From assembly GCA_020723345.1 (NCBI GenBank), contig DYJA01000001.1, positions 117,602 to 181,601 of the forward strand: a DNA stretch of 64,000 nt, written 5' to 3'. The number at the start of each line of letters is the position of its first letter. The stretch's first letter is position 1. The notes under the pieces are model-generated. The model was not told where the DNA came from, did no database searches, and was given only the letters and a program-made list of their open reading frames with translations. Positions 48,539-56,743 of the stretch are shown in pieces. This stretch comes from Candidatus Aquidulcis sp. (GTDB taxonomy: Bacteria > Chloroflexota > Anaerolineae > UBA4142). Both the position numbers and the translations under genes were made by a program.

Positions 48539-49419
48539 TGCTTGAATTTCCTCCAACGCTCACGTAACTCAAGCGCGAACTCTTTGGCGGTTCCCCAATA
48601 AACCCGGATCTTCATGTCGCCAAAATATTTGTTGAGGTACGCTTGCGCGCTCACGGGTTGAGCAACATCAGGAAGTAATTGTACTGCAACGTTCGCGCGG
48701 CGCAAACTGCCTTCCAAAGAGCAGACCAACCCTCGGAACAACACGCGGAAACTCCAATCCGATAGGCGATAGCCAATAAACAGGAGCGAAGCTCGGCTCA
48801 TCGCTTTTTCGATACGCGCTGGGATGAGTTTTCTATCGTTCCTATTTGTTGAGATATTGACGAGAAAATCCAGGTAGTCATCCTCAGTTAGTACCATTGA
48901 GTCTATTTCATCAACGTGTCCATGTAAATGAAAGACCACTGGATTTGCAGGTGTGGGTTCAGACCCCGATGGAGAGTCGAAAATGGAAGGGCAATTCTTG
49001 AGTGCATTGTTCCATCTACATAATTCCCTATGCGGCTCTCGTCTGCGACTTTTCAACGCTCCAACCATCAGGTTATCATAGTTTGTGGTCAAATAAATCG
49101 AGAGTGGCAGTTCGGCTAGGACTCCATGGGGGTCATTAGGTGCGTGAAAATTCGGCATGGCAACGTTTCTGAATAGTTTTCTGATCTCTCTCTTTGGAAA
49201 AATCCCATCTCCTCGATCCACCGCCAAGAATTGAGCAACTCGCGCAAGATCTGCACAGTCTTCCAGGGGATAATTGTGTTCTTTTGCCCATCGCGTCGCG
49301 ATATCCGCACCTTTCGGTAATATTCCATCATTGATACCAGCACCAAGGAACGGAGTACATTCGCCATCTTCAATCGTCCCCAGAAGAGTTCCCCAATCCT
49401 TTTCAGTTAATGTGTTCAT
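48535..49419 (-). CDS. SIR2-like NADase (SIR2_2 family)
   Basis: 294 residues. TPFLGAGIN (residues 22-30) binds NAD; TTNYD (111-115) holds the conserved Asn; FHLHGHVD (163-170) holds the catalytic His; LTEDDYLDFL (178-187) and LFIGYRLSDWSFR (213-225) complete the SIR2_2 pattern. This group depletes NAD in abortive anti-phage systems (ThsA, DSR, Avs5) and does not deacetylate. The partner is the overlapping nSTAND gene. The region is AT-richer than ndvB and RNase J. GGAG precedes the ATG on the minus strand. Confidence 0.85.
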   Translation of the reverse strand: MNTLTEKDWGTLLGTIEDGECTPFLGAGINDGILPKGADIATRWAKEHNYPLEDCADLARVAQFLAVDRGDGIFPKREIRKLFRNVAMPNFHAPNDPHGVLAELPLSIYLTTNYDNLMVGALKSRRREPHRELCRWNNALKNCPSIFDSPSGSEPTPANPVVFHLHGHVDEIDSMVLTEDDYLDFLVNISTNRNDRKLIPARIEKAMSRASLLFIGYRLSDWSFRVLFRGLVCSLEGSLRRANVAVQLLPDVAQPVSAQAYLNKYFGDMKIRVYWGTAKEFALELRERWRKFKQ

Positions 49420-49471
49420 CTTCGCAATCTCCGGAAATTACCAATTGGTTCTAAAAGAGACTTGCGGGCAT

Positions 49472-49500
49472 ATTATACGGCAGACACCTAGAAAAATCAA
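49472..49500 (-). promoter_or_regulatory. Promoter of the SIR2/nSTAND pair
   Basis: On the minus strand TTGATT (49500-49495), 17 bases, TATAAT (49477-49472), about 50 bases before the SIR2 start. Confidence 0.6.
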
Positions 49501-49548
49501 AGTTTACTCAAAGTAAGAACTTGTCTAACTGTACGGTTTGTGTTTGCT

Positions 49549-49577
49549 AGACAAAAAAACTGACTTGATATACAATC
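49549..49577 (+). promoter_or_regulatory. Promoter of the zinc-ribbon gene
   Basis: TAGACA (49549-49554), 17 bases, TACAAT (49572-49577); AAGGAGG precedes the ATG at 49598. Confidence 0.6.
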
Positions 49578-49597
49578 CGTGACGACAAGGAGGCACA

Positions 49598-50227
49598 ATG
49601 GCGCTCATTAAATTCACGCGCAACCACAATGACAAAAGCACGGATACCGGTTTTCAGTTTGAATTTTTCTGCGACCGTTGCGGGAACGGATACGAAAGTA
49701 CGTTTCAAACTTCGGCGACCGGAATGTTGAGCGAAGGATTGAATACCGCCGCGAGTATCTTGGGCGGCGTCTTTGGCGGCGCGGCGCGTCTCGGCGAAGG
49801 TGTGCATTCCGCCGCGTGGCATCAGCAAAAAGACGCGGCGTTCGCCAAAGCAATCGACGAAGTCAAGCCGCAATTTATCCAGTGCCGCCGCTGCGGCAAG
49901 TGGGTGTGCAAAGAAGTGTGCTGGAACAACGAGCGCGGCATGTGCAAAGAATGTGCGCCCGACCTGGAGCAAGAATATTCCGCGATTCAAACCGAAGCCG
50001 CGATTCAAGACGCGCGCGAAAAAGCGTCGAGCGTCGATTACGTTTCCGCCGATAAATTCAAGCAAACGATTGTCGGGACGTGCGCGTTTTGCGGCGCGGA
50101 TTTGAAAGGCGGCAAGTTTTGTCCCGAATGCGGCAAGCCGGTCAAGCAAAACAAATTCTGTAAAGAGTGCGGCAAGCCGATGGAAGGCGCGGTCAAGTTC
50201 TGTCCGGAATGCGGCGCGAAGCAGTGA
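49598..50227 (+). CDS. Multi-zinc-ribbon protein
   Basis: 209 residues. CxxC pairs: FFCDRCGNGY near the N-terminus, CRRCGKWVC (about 95-103), CKEC, CAFCGADL, FCPECGKP, FCKECGKP and FCPECGAK at the end. The N-terminal 70 residues include a small Gly/Ala-rich segment (GVFGGAARLGEGV) that may sit in a membrane or be flexible. The C-terminal half is a double zinc ribbon (DZANK/zinc_ribbon_2 type). Function is unknown; similar proteins occur widely in Chloroflexota and Firmicutes. It is transcribed away from the SIR2 gene. Confidence 0.7.
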   Translation: MALIKFTRNHNDKSTDTGFQFEFFCDRCGNGYESTFQTSATGMLSEGLNTAASILGGVFGGAARLGEGVHSAAWHQQKDAAFAKAIDEVKPQFIQCRRCGKWVCKEVCWNNERGMCKECAPDLEQEYSAIQTEAAIQDAREKASSVDYVSADKFKQTIVGTCAFCGADLKGGKFCPECGKPVKQNKFCKECGKPMEGAVKFCPECGAKQ

Positions 50228-50229
50228 GG

Positions 50230-50309
50230 AGTGAACAGTAAACAGTGTTCAGTGTTCAGTATTCAATCGTAGATTCTATTCTGAACACTGGATACTGAAA
50301 ACTGAATAC
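50230..50309. repeat. Inverted 7-bp-period GAACAGT repeat
   Basis: GTGAACAGTAAACAGTGTTC then AGTGTTCAGTATTCA, and after a spacer CTGAACACTGGATACTG then AAAACTGAATAC. The halves are complementary. It lies between the zinc-ribbon and TumA-like genes. Confidence 0.75.
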
Positions 50310-50318
50310 GGGGGATTT

Positions 50319-50636
50319 ATGGAACGAGTGATGCTTTCCAAGAGAATATCCGCGCGGTTGAAGAATTTCGCTGGTGAAACGGTCGAAGCGAAAATTGACT
50401 ATCTCGCCGAACGAACCGCAACGGCGAATTTGCGCGAATGCAACGAGCGAATCTCGCAATTCGAATCGCGCTATGGCAGAATATTCTCTGAATTTGAATC
50501 GGCGTGGCGGCGCGGAGAAATTCCGCATGCCCATGCTTATCAAACCGAAACTGACTATATCGAGTGGGAGGCGCTCGGGCAGGAAAAGGAACACTGGTTG
50601 AAACGAATTGTCGAATCCCAATCGAACGGAGAATAA
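50319..50636 (+). CDS. Lone TumA-like (antitoxin-type) protein
   Basis: 105 residues, charged and helical. The second half (GRIFSEFESAWRRGEIPHAH, then TDYIEWEAL) follows the same plan as the antitoxin at 51263 (GFAAFTKRLQHR then EDEWMEWETTLEML): an aromatic-rich helix, a gap and a WEW/IEW motif. It is followed by the uracil-DNA glycosylase, not a toxin, so if it belongs to the family it is an orphan. GGGGG lies upstream of the ATG. Confidence 0.5.
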   Translation: MERVMLSKRISARLKNFAGETVEAKIDYLAERTATANLRECNERISQFESRYGRIFSEFESAWRRGEIPHAHAYQTETDYIEWEALGQEKEHWLKRIVESQSNGE

Positions 50637-50637
50637 G

Positions 50638-51249
50638 ATGTCTGAGTTGACTACCCTGTACGACCAAGTCCGCGCGTGCAAAAAATGCGATCTCTCGAAA
50701 GGACGCACGAACGCGGTGCCGGGCGAAGGACCCGCAAACGCCGAGATCATGTTCATCGGCGAAGCGCCGGGCTTTCACGAAGACCGCGAAGGACGACCGT
50801 TCGTCGGCGCGGCGGGAAAATATTTGGACGAGTTGCTCGCGTTGATCGGCATGCAGCGCGAACAGGTGTACATTTGCAATGTGATCAAGTGCCGCCCGCC
50901 GCAGAACCGCGATCCGCTCCCGGAAGAGATGGCGGCGTGCAAGGCGTACCTCGACAAACAGATCGAATTGATCAAGCCCAAAGTCGTTCTTACGATCAGT
51001 CGTTTCGCGATGGCGCGCTGGTTTCCCGATAAAAAAATTTCCGAAATTCATGGCAAGCCGCGCAAATTCGGCAACCTCGTCGTTTTGCCGATGTATCATC
51101 CGGCTGCCGCGCTGCACCAACCCAGTTTGAAACGTGTGCTGGAAGAAGATTTCAAGCGCGTTCCGCAGGTTTTGAAAGAGATGGCAAGTTTGAAAGAGGA
51201 ACAGGCAGAAAAGCCGAAACCGCCGCCGCAACAGATGAGTATGTTCTAG
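50638..51249 (+). CDS. Family 4 uracil-DNA glycosylase (4Fe-4S)
   Basis: 203 residues. The four cluster cysteines are C14 and C17 (RACKKCDL), C85 (VIKCRPPQ) and C101 (MAACKAY), almost identical in spacing to Thermus UDGa. Active-site motifs are GEAPGFHEDREGRPFVG (41-57) and YHPAAAL near the C-terminus. It removes uracil from DNA. The C-terminal tail (KPKPPPQQMSMF) looks like a beta-clamp-type short peptide (QMSMF), an inference. It begins 1 base after the TumA-like stop. Confidence 0.92.
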   Translation: MSELTTLYDQVRACKKCDLSKGRTNAVPGEGPANAEIMFIGEAPGFHEDREGRPFVGAAGKYLDELLALIGMQREQVYICNVIKCRPPQNRDPLPEEMAACKAYLDKQIELIKPKVVLTISRFAMARWFPDKKISEIHGKPRKFGNLVVLPMYHPAAALHQPSLKRVLEEDFKRVPQVLKEMASLKEEQAEKPKPPPQQMSMF

Positions 51250-51262
51250 AGAGGGAATAGCA

Positions 51263-51568
51263 ATGCGCGAGCAGCCCGCAGTCAAGACACTCGAAACCAT
51301 CGCGAATACGTTAGTTGGTTTGGGGCGATATCCATCCCAAACCGATGCTATCCGCGCGATCGCGCTCGACCAAATTGATCGAAAAATCGCGCTTTACGAA
51401 CGTCGCGCGAAAAGATTCGAGCGAAAACATCGCGCCGGTTTTGCCGCGTTCACCAAGCGTCTGCAACACCGCGCGACGATCCGTCAAGAAGACGAATGGA
51501 TGGAATGGGAAACCACACTTGAGATGTTGAATGAGTGGCGCAACGCCAAGAAGGCGCTTGAAGATTGA
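51263..51568 (+). CDS. TumA-like antitoxin
   Basis: 101 residues, helical, with LDQIDRKIALYERRAKRFER in the centre and the EDEWMEWETTLEML motif near the end. This and its adjoining TumE-like gene form a pair: the toxin frame begins with TTG inside the stop of this gene (TTGA). GAGAGG precedes the ATG. Confidence 0.65.
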   Translation: MREQPAVKTLETIANTLVGLGRYPSQTDAIRAIALDQIDRKIALYERRAKRFERKHRAGFAAFTKRLQHRATIRQEDEWMEWETTLEMLNEWRNAKKALED

Positions 51569-51930
51569 TCGAGGAAATCTTAGATCTGCTAAAGCGCTCG
51601 CCCATTCTGCGCGATTGTCGGGTCTGGCAGCGTGATGAAGCGCCCAGCGGCGCGTTCGCGCTCAAAGCGCGTTGCCGTGTTGAGGCGCGTTTTACTTTTC
51701 AGATTTGGGTCAGACGGAGTTCGCGGGGATTGCGATACGCCTACCAGTTGATTTCCGGCGACGAATCGATTTTGCGTTGGGATAACGCGCCGCATTTTCC
51801 GAACCTGAAGAATTTCCCACAGCATTTTCACGATGGTAAAGATAAACCCAGTTCATCAGCGCTGACGGGCGATCCTCTGAGCGATCTTGAAATTGTTTTA
51901 TCTGAGGTAGGACAGTACTTTGAAACCTAA
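51565..51930 (+). CDS. TumE-like toxin (DUF6516)
   Basis: 121 residues with YAYQLISGDESILRWDNAPH then FPNLKNFPQHFHDGKD and SDLEIVLSEV. The WDN-PH...PHH-type motif is the TumE/DUF6516 signature. TumE proteins are toxins thought to act on nucleic acids, paired with TumA. The TTG start overlaps the antitoxin stop by 4 bp, and its 3' end overlaps the RNase J start by 11 bases. Confidence 0.75.
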   Translation: MIEEILDLLKRSPILRDCRVWQRDEAPSGAFALKARCRVEARFTFQIWVRRSSRGLRYAYQLISGDESILRWDNAPHFPNLKNFPQHFHDGKDKPSSSALTGDPLSDLEIVLSEVGQYFET

Positions 51931-53569
51931 ACTTAAAATCATCCCCCTCGGCGGCGCGGGCGAGATCGGCAAAAACATGACGCTCGTCGAATACGACGGC
52001 GCGATTCTCGTCATCGACGCCGGGCTGATGTTCCCCGAAAGCGATATGCTCGGCGTGGACATCGTCATTCCCGACATCACGTACTTGCTCGAGCGCCGCG
52101 AACAAGTGCGCGGCATTGTCATCACGCACGGACACGAAGATCACATCGGCGCGCTGCCGCATATCCTCCCGCGCATCAACGCGCCGATTTACGCGACGCC
52201 GCTCACGCGCGGCTTGATCGAAGTCAAGTTAAAAACGCACAAACTTTTGAAAGACGCGACGCTCCATACGATTTCGACGCGCGACACGCTTTGCCTCGAA
52301 CCGTTCACCGTCGAAACATTTCACGTGTGCCACAGCGTGCCCGACGGCATCGGCTTGGCGATCACGACGCCGCTCGGTACCATCGTCCATTCCAGCGATT
52401 TCAAATTCGATCCCAGTCCGGTCGACGGACAACTCACCGATTTTGCGAAACTTGCCGAACTCGGCGGGCGCGGCGTCCTCGCGCTGACGAGCGACAGTAC
52501 GAACGCCGATTCGCCCGGACACACGCCCTCCGAAACATCGATCAACGATAATTTTTCGCGCGTGTTCGCGCTCGCGGAAGGACGCGTCATCGTCGCGACG
52601 TTCGCGTCGAACATTTCGCGCATCCAGCAGATCATTGACATCGCCGCGCGGTTCAATCGCAAAGTCACGATCATCGGGCGTTCGATGCAGGACAACGTCA
52701 AGATGGCGGCGCAACTTGGCTACCTGCGAATTCCCGACGGCGCGTTGATCCGCGTGGAACAGATGCACCAATACGCCTTGAACGAAATCGTCATCGTTTG
52801 CACCGGCGGACAAGGCGAGCCGACGAGCGCGCTCGTGCGAATGGCGAATCACGATCACAAGCAGGTGTCGCTTACACCGGGCGACACGGTGATTCTGTCT
52901 GCGACGCCGATTCCCGGCAACGAAGAAATGATCAATCGCACGCTGAACAACTTGTTCCGCGCAGGCGCGTTTGTCTACTATTCCGATTTGATGCACGTCC
53001 ACGTTTCGGGGCATGCGAGCCAGGAAGAACAAAAGTTGCTGATCAATTTGGTGCGCCCCAAGTATTTCATTCCGCTGCACGGCGAATATCGGCACCTGGT
53101 TTTGCACGCGCGCCTCGCGCAGTCCATCGGCATTCCGCAAGAAAATATTTTCGTGATCGAAAACGGCGCAGTCGTCGAATTCGACGAGCACCGCAACGCG
53201 CGCGTCGCGCGCGAAAAGGTCACCGCGAGCGACGTGCTGGTCGACGGCATCGGCATCGGCGATGTCGGCACGACGGTGCTGCGCGAGCGGCATCATTTGT
53301 CGGAAGACGGTTTCCTCGTCGCCGTGTTGACGCTCGACGCGCACACCGGCGAAGTCGTTTTTGGTCCTGAGATCATCACGCACGGTTTTGTGTACCTGGA
53401 AAAATCCGAAGAGATCATCGCGGGCGCGCGGGAAGTGATGTTGGGCGCGCTCAAGAAAGGCGGCAGCGGCGCCGCGCTCAGCGTGAAACTCAAAGACGAA
53501 TTGAGCCGGTATCTGTATCAGCAAACGCACCGCCGTCCGATGGTGATTCCGGTGGTGACCGAGGTGTAG
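51920..53569 (+). CDS. rnj: Ribonuclease J
   Basis: 549 residues of the metallo-beta-lactamase/beta-CASP class. Metal motif HGHEDH is at 70-75 (VITHGHEDHIGALP), CHSVPDGIGLAI holds a further His, and SDFKFDPSP the Asp. The beta-CASP part has TSDSTNADSPGHTPSE, ATFASNISRIQQI and LHGEYRHLVLHA. It is the 5'-3' exo/endonuclease of RNA processing and decay in bacteria lacking RNase E. It starts with TTG, with GAGG about 11 bases before, inside the TumE gene, so its expression may depend on the toxin-antitoxin transcript. Confidence 0.95.
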   Translation: MKPKLKIIPLGGAGEIGKNMTLVEYDGAILVIDAGLMFPESDMLGVDIVIPDITYLLERREQVRGIVITHGHEDHIGALPHILPRINAPIYATPLTRGLIEVKLKTHKLLKDATLHTISTRDTLCLEPFTVETFHVCHSVPDGIGLAITTPLGTIVHSSDFKFDPSPVDGQLTDFAKLAELGGRGVLALTSDSTNADSPGHTPSETSINDNFSRVFALAEGRVIVATFASNISRIQQIIDIAARFNRKVTIIGRSMQDNVKMAAQLGYLRIPDGALIRVEQMHQYALNEIVIVCTGGQGEPTSALVRMANHDHKQVSLTPGDTVILSATPIPGNEEMINRTLNNLFRAGAFVYYSDLMHVHVSGHASQEEQKLLINLVRPKYFIPLHGEYRHLVLHARLAQSIGIPQENIFVIENGAVVEFDEHRNARVAREKVTASDVLVDGIGIGDVGTTVLRERHHLSEDGFLVAVLTLDAHTGEVVFGPEIITHGFVYLEKSEEIIAGAREVMLGALKKGGSGAALSVKLKDELSRYLYQQTHRRPMVIPVVTEV

Positions 53570-53590
53570 GGCAAATTTGGAAATTTGCCC
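53569..53590. repeat. Perfect palindrome GGGCAAATTT/AAATTTGCCC
   Basis: 10-bp arms with GG between, beginning on the last base of the RNase J TAG stop. Same design as 10227-10247. Confidence 0.85.
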
Positions 53591-53603
53591 AACGGTGAAC
53601 ACG

Positions 53604-55949
53604 ATGGCAAACGAAAAAATTCTCGTGCTCGAAGATCACGCGCCGCTGCGCGAGCAACTTGAGCGCGCGCTGACCGATGCGGGCTTTCAACCGCAGTCGG
53701 TGGGGACGGCGGCGGACGCGCTCGCGCTCGCGCGCCGCACCCCATTCGATTTGTTGATCGCCGACATTTTCTTGCCCGACGGTTCCGGCATTCAAACGTT
53801 TCGCGAAATTCGCGCGATCGCGCCGGATGTGGCAGGCGTCGTCATTACCGGGCACAGCACCTGGGAACTCGCGGTCGAGGCGTTGAACGCGGGCTTTGTC
53901 GGCTTTCTCGTCAAACCGGTGGTGACGGAGCAACTTGTGGCTGCCGTCGTCAACGCGCTCGAACAAGAAAAATTGCGCCGCGAGAACGCGCGCCTGCGCG
54001 CCATCGTTCCCTTGTTCGAACTCTCGCACTCGTTCATGGGAAATTTTCCCCTCGACGAATTGCTGCATCGCATCGTCGCCGCCGCGCAACACGAGACCCA
54101 AGCCCAGATTGTTTCGCTGATGCTGCTCGATCCAACCGGGCGCGAACTTGCCATCGCCGCGGCGGTCGGTTTGTCCGGCGAGATCATCGAAACCGAGCGT
54201 GTGGTGGTGGGGCGCGGCATTGCCGGACGCGTCGCGGAAAGCGGCGAACCGTTGATGCTCACCGAAAGCGTGCCGCTCGATCCGGAAATCCGGCAATTGA
54301 TGAAAAAGCCGGAGGTGTTGTCGTCGTTGTCGCTGCCGTTGCGCGTCCGCAGTCGCGTGATCGGCGTGCTCAACTTGTCGCGCATGCATGGCGACGAGCC
54401 GTTCAACACCGGCGATCTGGAAATCGCGACGGTGTTTGCGGGGCAAGCCGCCATGGCGATCAGCCAGGCGCGTTTGTTCGATCAACTCAAAGCCCTGAAC
54501 GAGATTACGCAAGGGCTGGCGAGCACGACCGAGTTGGGCGACGCGCTCACGGCGCTGCTCCGCGCGCCGCAGCGACTGGTGAACGCGCGCGCGACGACGC
54601 TCTGGTTGATCGAAGGCGCCATGCAATCGGCTTGGCTCGGCGCACCGGAACTGAAAGATCACGTTGAAATTTTGCCGCGCGAAAAAATCCTCGCGCAATT
54701 CACGGCGAGCCAGGATGCGGATTGTCTGCTCCTCCCGTTGCAACACGGCGACAAGTTGTTTGGCGCGCTGCGCGTGCGCGTGCCTTCCTTGATCGCGACG
54801 AGCGAGGAGAACCTGGGCGCGCTGCGGACGCTGGCGCACGCCGCCAGCGCGGTGATCGAATCGCTCAGTCTGCGCGCGCGCGAATTGGGCGCGTTCCGCG
54901 AAGTTGACGACGCGATTCACGCCGATCTGAATTTGCAGCAACTGTTGAGCCGGTTGTTGAATGAAATGATCAGCGCATGCGAAGCGGAGGGCGGCGCGAT
55001 TTATTTTCGCACTGCGGAGAATGCGCGGGTGGAAGCGTGGAACGCGATTCGATTTACCGGCAGTGATGCGCTCGCGCAGACGATTTTGCAGGGCGGGCGC
55101 GCCGGGGGGCTAAGCGATCCCGATGATCCAACGCAATCTTTCATCGGCGCGCCGATGAGTATTGGCGGGCGCACCGATGGCGCGATCATCTTGGCGCGCG
55201 CCGCGCAATCCGGTCGATTTACGCGGCGTCACATCGACTGGCTCGCCACGCTCGCGAGTACCGCCGCGCTCGCCGTGCGCAACGCGCAGTTGTACGCGCG
55301 CTCGGAAGAAGCGGCGATCATCGAAGAGCGCACGCGCATCGCGCGCGAAATTCACGACGGCTTGGCGCAAGACCTGACGTACCTCGTGCTCAAAATCAGC
55401 GCGGCGCAAAAACTCGCGAGCCAGGGCAAGGAAAAGGAATTGCGCCGCGAATTGGACGAGGTGTCCAGTCAACTGCGGCACGATCTGCGCGACGTACGTC
55501 ATACGATTTTCGCGCTGCGCCCACTGGACATCGAGACCGAAGGATTTTTGCCCGCGCTCAAAAAATTCACCAAGGATTTCGGACAGTCGAACGAAATCGA
55601 GTTGCAGTTGCAGGTGCAAGGCGACGCGGGTCGTCTCACGCCGAAGATGGAGACTGCGCTGTTTCGCTTGACCCAGGAAGCGCTGAACAATATTCGCAAG
55701 CACGCGCGCGCGCGGCGCGTGTGGGTCGAGTTGACTTTGGACGATCACCGGATGGCGGTGTTGCGCGTGCGGGACGACGGCATGGGTTTTGATCTGGAAA
55801 AAGCGATGACCGCCGCGCGCGCGCGCGGTAGCGTCGGCTTGATTCAAATGCGCGAGCGCGCCGAACGCGCGGGCGGTCGCTTTGCGATTGAGACGGCGCC
55901 GGGCAAAGGCACGCAAATTCAAGTCGAGTTGCCGATGCGCGCAAGTTGA
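53604..55949 (+). CDS. Receiver-GAF-GAF NarL-type sensor histidine kinase
   Basis: 781 residues. A response-regulator receiver domain comes first, with LLIADIFLPDGSG (phosphoacceptor D54) and VVITGH. GAF domains follow (about 140-300 and 300-560; a third partial one is possible). HisKA_3 is RIAREIHDGLAQDLTYLVLK (phosphoacceptor His) and HATPase_c has LTQEALNNIRKHARARRV, VRDDGMGFD and SVGLIQMRERAERAGG. It is soluble, without membrane helices. The receiver domain at the N-terminus makes it a reversed hybrid: likely an intermediate in a phosphorelay. No partner regulator is adjacent. The ATG at 53604 follows the palindrome. Confidence 0.9.
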   Translation: MANEKILVLEDHAPLREQLERALTDAGFQPQSVGTAADALALARRTPFDLLIADIFLPDGSGIQTFREIRAIAPDVAGVVITGHSTWELAVEALNAGFVGFLVKPVVTEQLVAAVVNALEQEKLRRENARLRAIVPLFELSHSFMGNFPLDELLHRIVAAAQHETQAQIVSLMLLDPTGRELAIAAAVGLSGEIIETERVVVGRGIAGRVAESGEPLMLTESVPLDPEIRQLMKKPEVLSSLSLPLRVRSRVIGVLNLSRMHGDEPFNTGDLEIATVFAGQAAMAISQARLFDQLKALNEITQGLASTTELGDALTALLRAPQRLVNARATTLWLIEGAMQSAWLGAPELKDHVEILPREKILAQFTASQDADCLLLPLQHGDKLFGALRVRVPSLIATSEENLGALRTLAHAASAVIESLSLRARELGAFREVDDAIHADLNLQQLLSRLLNEMISACEAEGGAIYFRTAENARVEAWNAIRFTGSDALAQTILQGGRAGGLSDPDDPTQSFIGAPMSIGGRTDGAIILARAAQSGRFTRRHIDWLATLASTAALAVRNAQLYARSEEAAIIEERTRIAREIHDGLAQDLTYLVLKISAAQKLASQGKEKELRRELDEVSSQLRHDLRDVRHTIFALRPLDIETEGFLPALKKFTKDFGQSNEIELQLQVQGDAGRLTPKMETALFRLTQEALNNIRKHARARRVWVELTLDDHRMAVLRVRDDGMGFDLEKAMTAARARGSVGLIQMRERAERAGGRFAIETAPGKGTQIQVELPMRAS

Positions 55950-55956
55950 AAATTCA

Positions 55957-55993
55957 GAAACCCGTTTTCCCCGCAGGGGAGAAAACGGGTTTC
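55957..55993 (+). terminator. Strong hairpin after the histidine kinase gene
   Basis: GAAACCCGTTTTC (55957-55969) pairs with GAAAACGGGTTTC (55981-55993). No T-run follows, so it may act with the next leader or as a bound-protein stop. Confidence 0.5.
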
Positions 55994-56010
55994 TCACGTC
56001 ACGGAGGAAA

Positions 56011-56703
56011 ATGCTCTCATTCTCAACATTCGTCTTTGATGTCGGGGGAACGTTACTTCGACTCGATTACGCCGCCGTCGCGCAGATATACGTCGATGCG
56101 GGCGCGGCGCGCGGAATCACGTTGAATCGCGCAAAGGCGGGCGCGGTGCTGGAGGAGTTGGAAAACCAAGTGCCGCTGCGGCAGAAACAACGTCAAGTCA
56201 GTTTGGAGAACGACAACGGAAAAAGTTTTTGGGGCGAATTTTTCACTGAAGGGTTTCGGCGGCTCGGCGTGCGCGGCGATGTGTCGCGCGAGGTAACCGA
56301 GATCCGCGAACGCTTTCAGCGCGGCGAGTTTGAAGCGCTGTTCGACGATGTGATTCCCGCGCTCACCGCGCTCTACGCGCGCGGCAAACAACTTGGCATC
56401 CTCTCGAATTTTTCTCCCAATCTCGAAAACCTTTTGCGCCAACTCGACATTCATCACTATTTTTCATTCTTCGTCGTCTCCGGCATTGTCGGCGTCGAAA
56501 AACCCGATCCACGCATTTTCGATTGGGCAGTGGGCGCGGCAAAGCGTCCGTGCCACGAGATCGTCTACGTCGGCGACAGCATTTTTCACGACATCGAAGG
56601 CGCGCAGCGCGCCGGCGTCGCGGCTATTCTGGTGGATCGGCAAGATCGATATCACGAATTTAGCGGCGCGCGGGTGTGTGATTTGAGAGAGTTGGCGATA
56701 TGA
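56011..56703 (+). CDS. HAD-superfamily hydrolase lacking the usual second Asp
   Basis: 230 residues. Motif I is FVFDVGGTLLRLD: the nucleophile Asp is present (D10) but the D+2 residue of DxDGT is Gly, as in some dehalogenase-like and HDHD3-like HAD proteins. Motif II is ILSNF, motif III VGVEKPDPRIF with the Lys, and motif IV YVGDSIFHDIEGA. A helical cap (20-110) is present. Phosphatase activity usually needs D+2, so the substrate class is open. GGAGG precedes the ATG. Confidence 0.8.
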   Translation: MLSFSTFVFDVGGTLLRLDYAAVAQIYVDAGAARGITLNRAKAGAVLEELENQVPLRQKQRQVSLENDNGKSFWGEFFTEGFRRLGVRGDVSREVTEIRERFQRGEFEALFDDVIPALTALYARGKQLGILSNFSPNLENLLRQLDIHHYFSFFVVSGIVGVEKPDPRIFDWAVGAAKRPCHEIVYVGDSIFHDIEGAQRAGVAAILVDRQDRYHEFSGARVCDLRELAI

Positions 56704-56707
56704 AAAT

Positions 56708-56740
56708 CGTAGGGGGCGCAATTCAATTGCGCCCCCTACG
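56708..56740. repeat. CGTAGGGGGCGCAATT palindrome, family copy 2
   Basis: 16-bp perfect arms around a single C, filling the gap between convergent genes. Close copy at 30198-30226. A strong two-way hairpin. Confidence 0.9.
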
Positions 56741-56743
56741 TCG

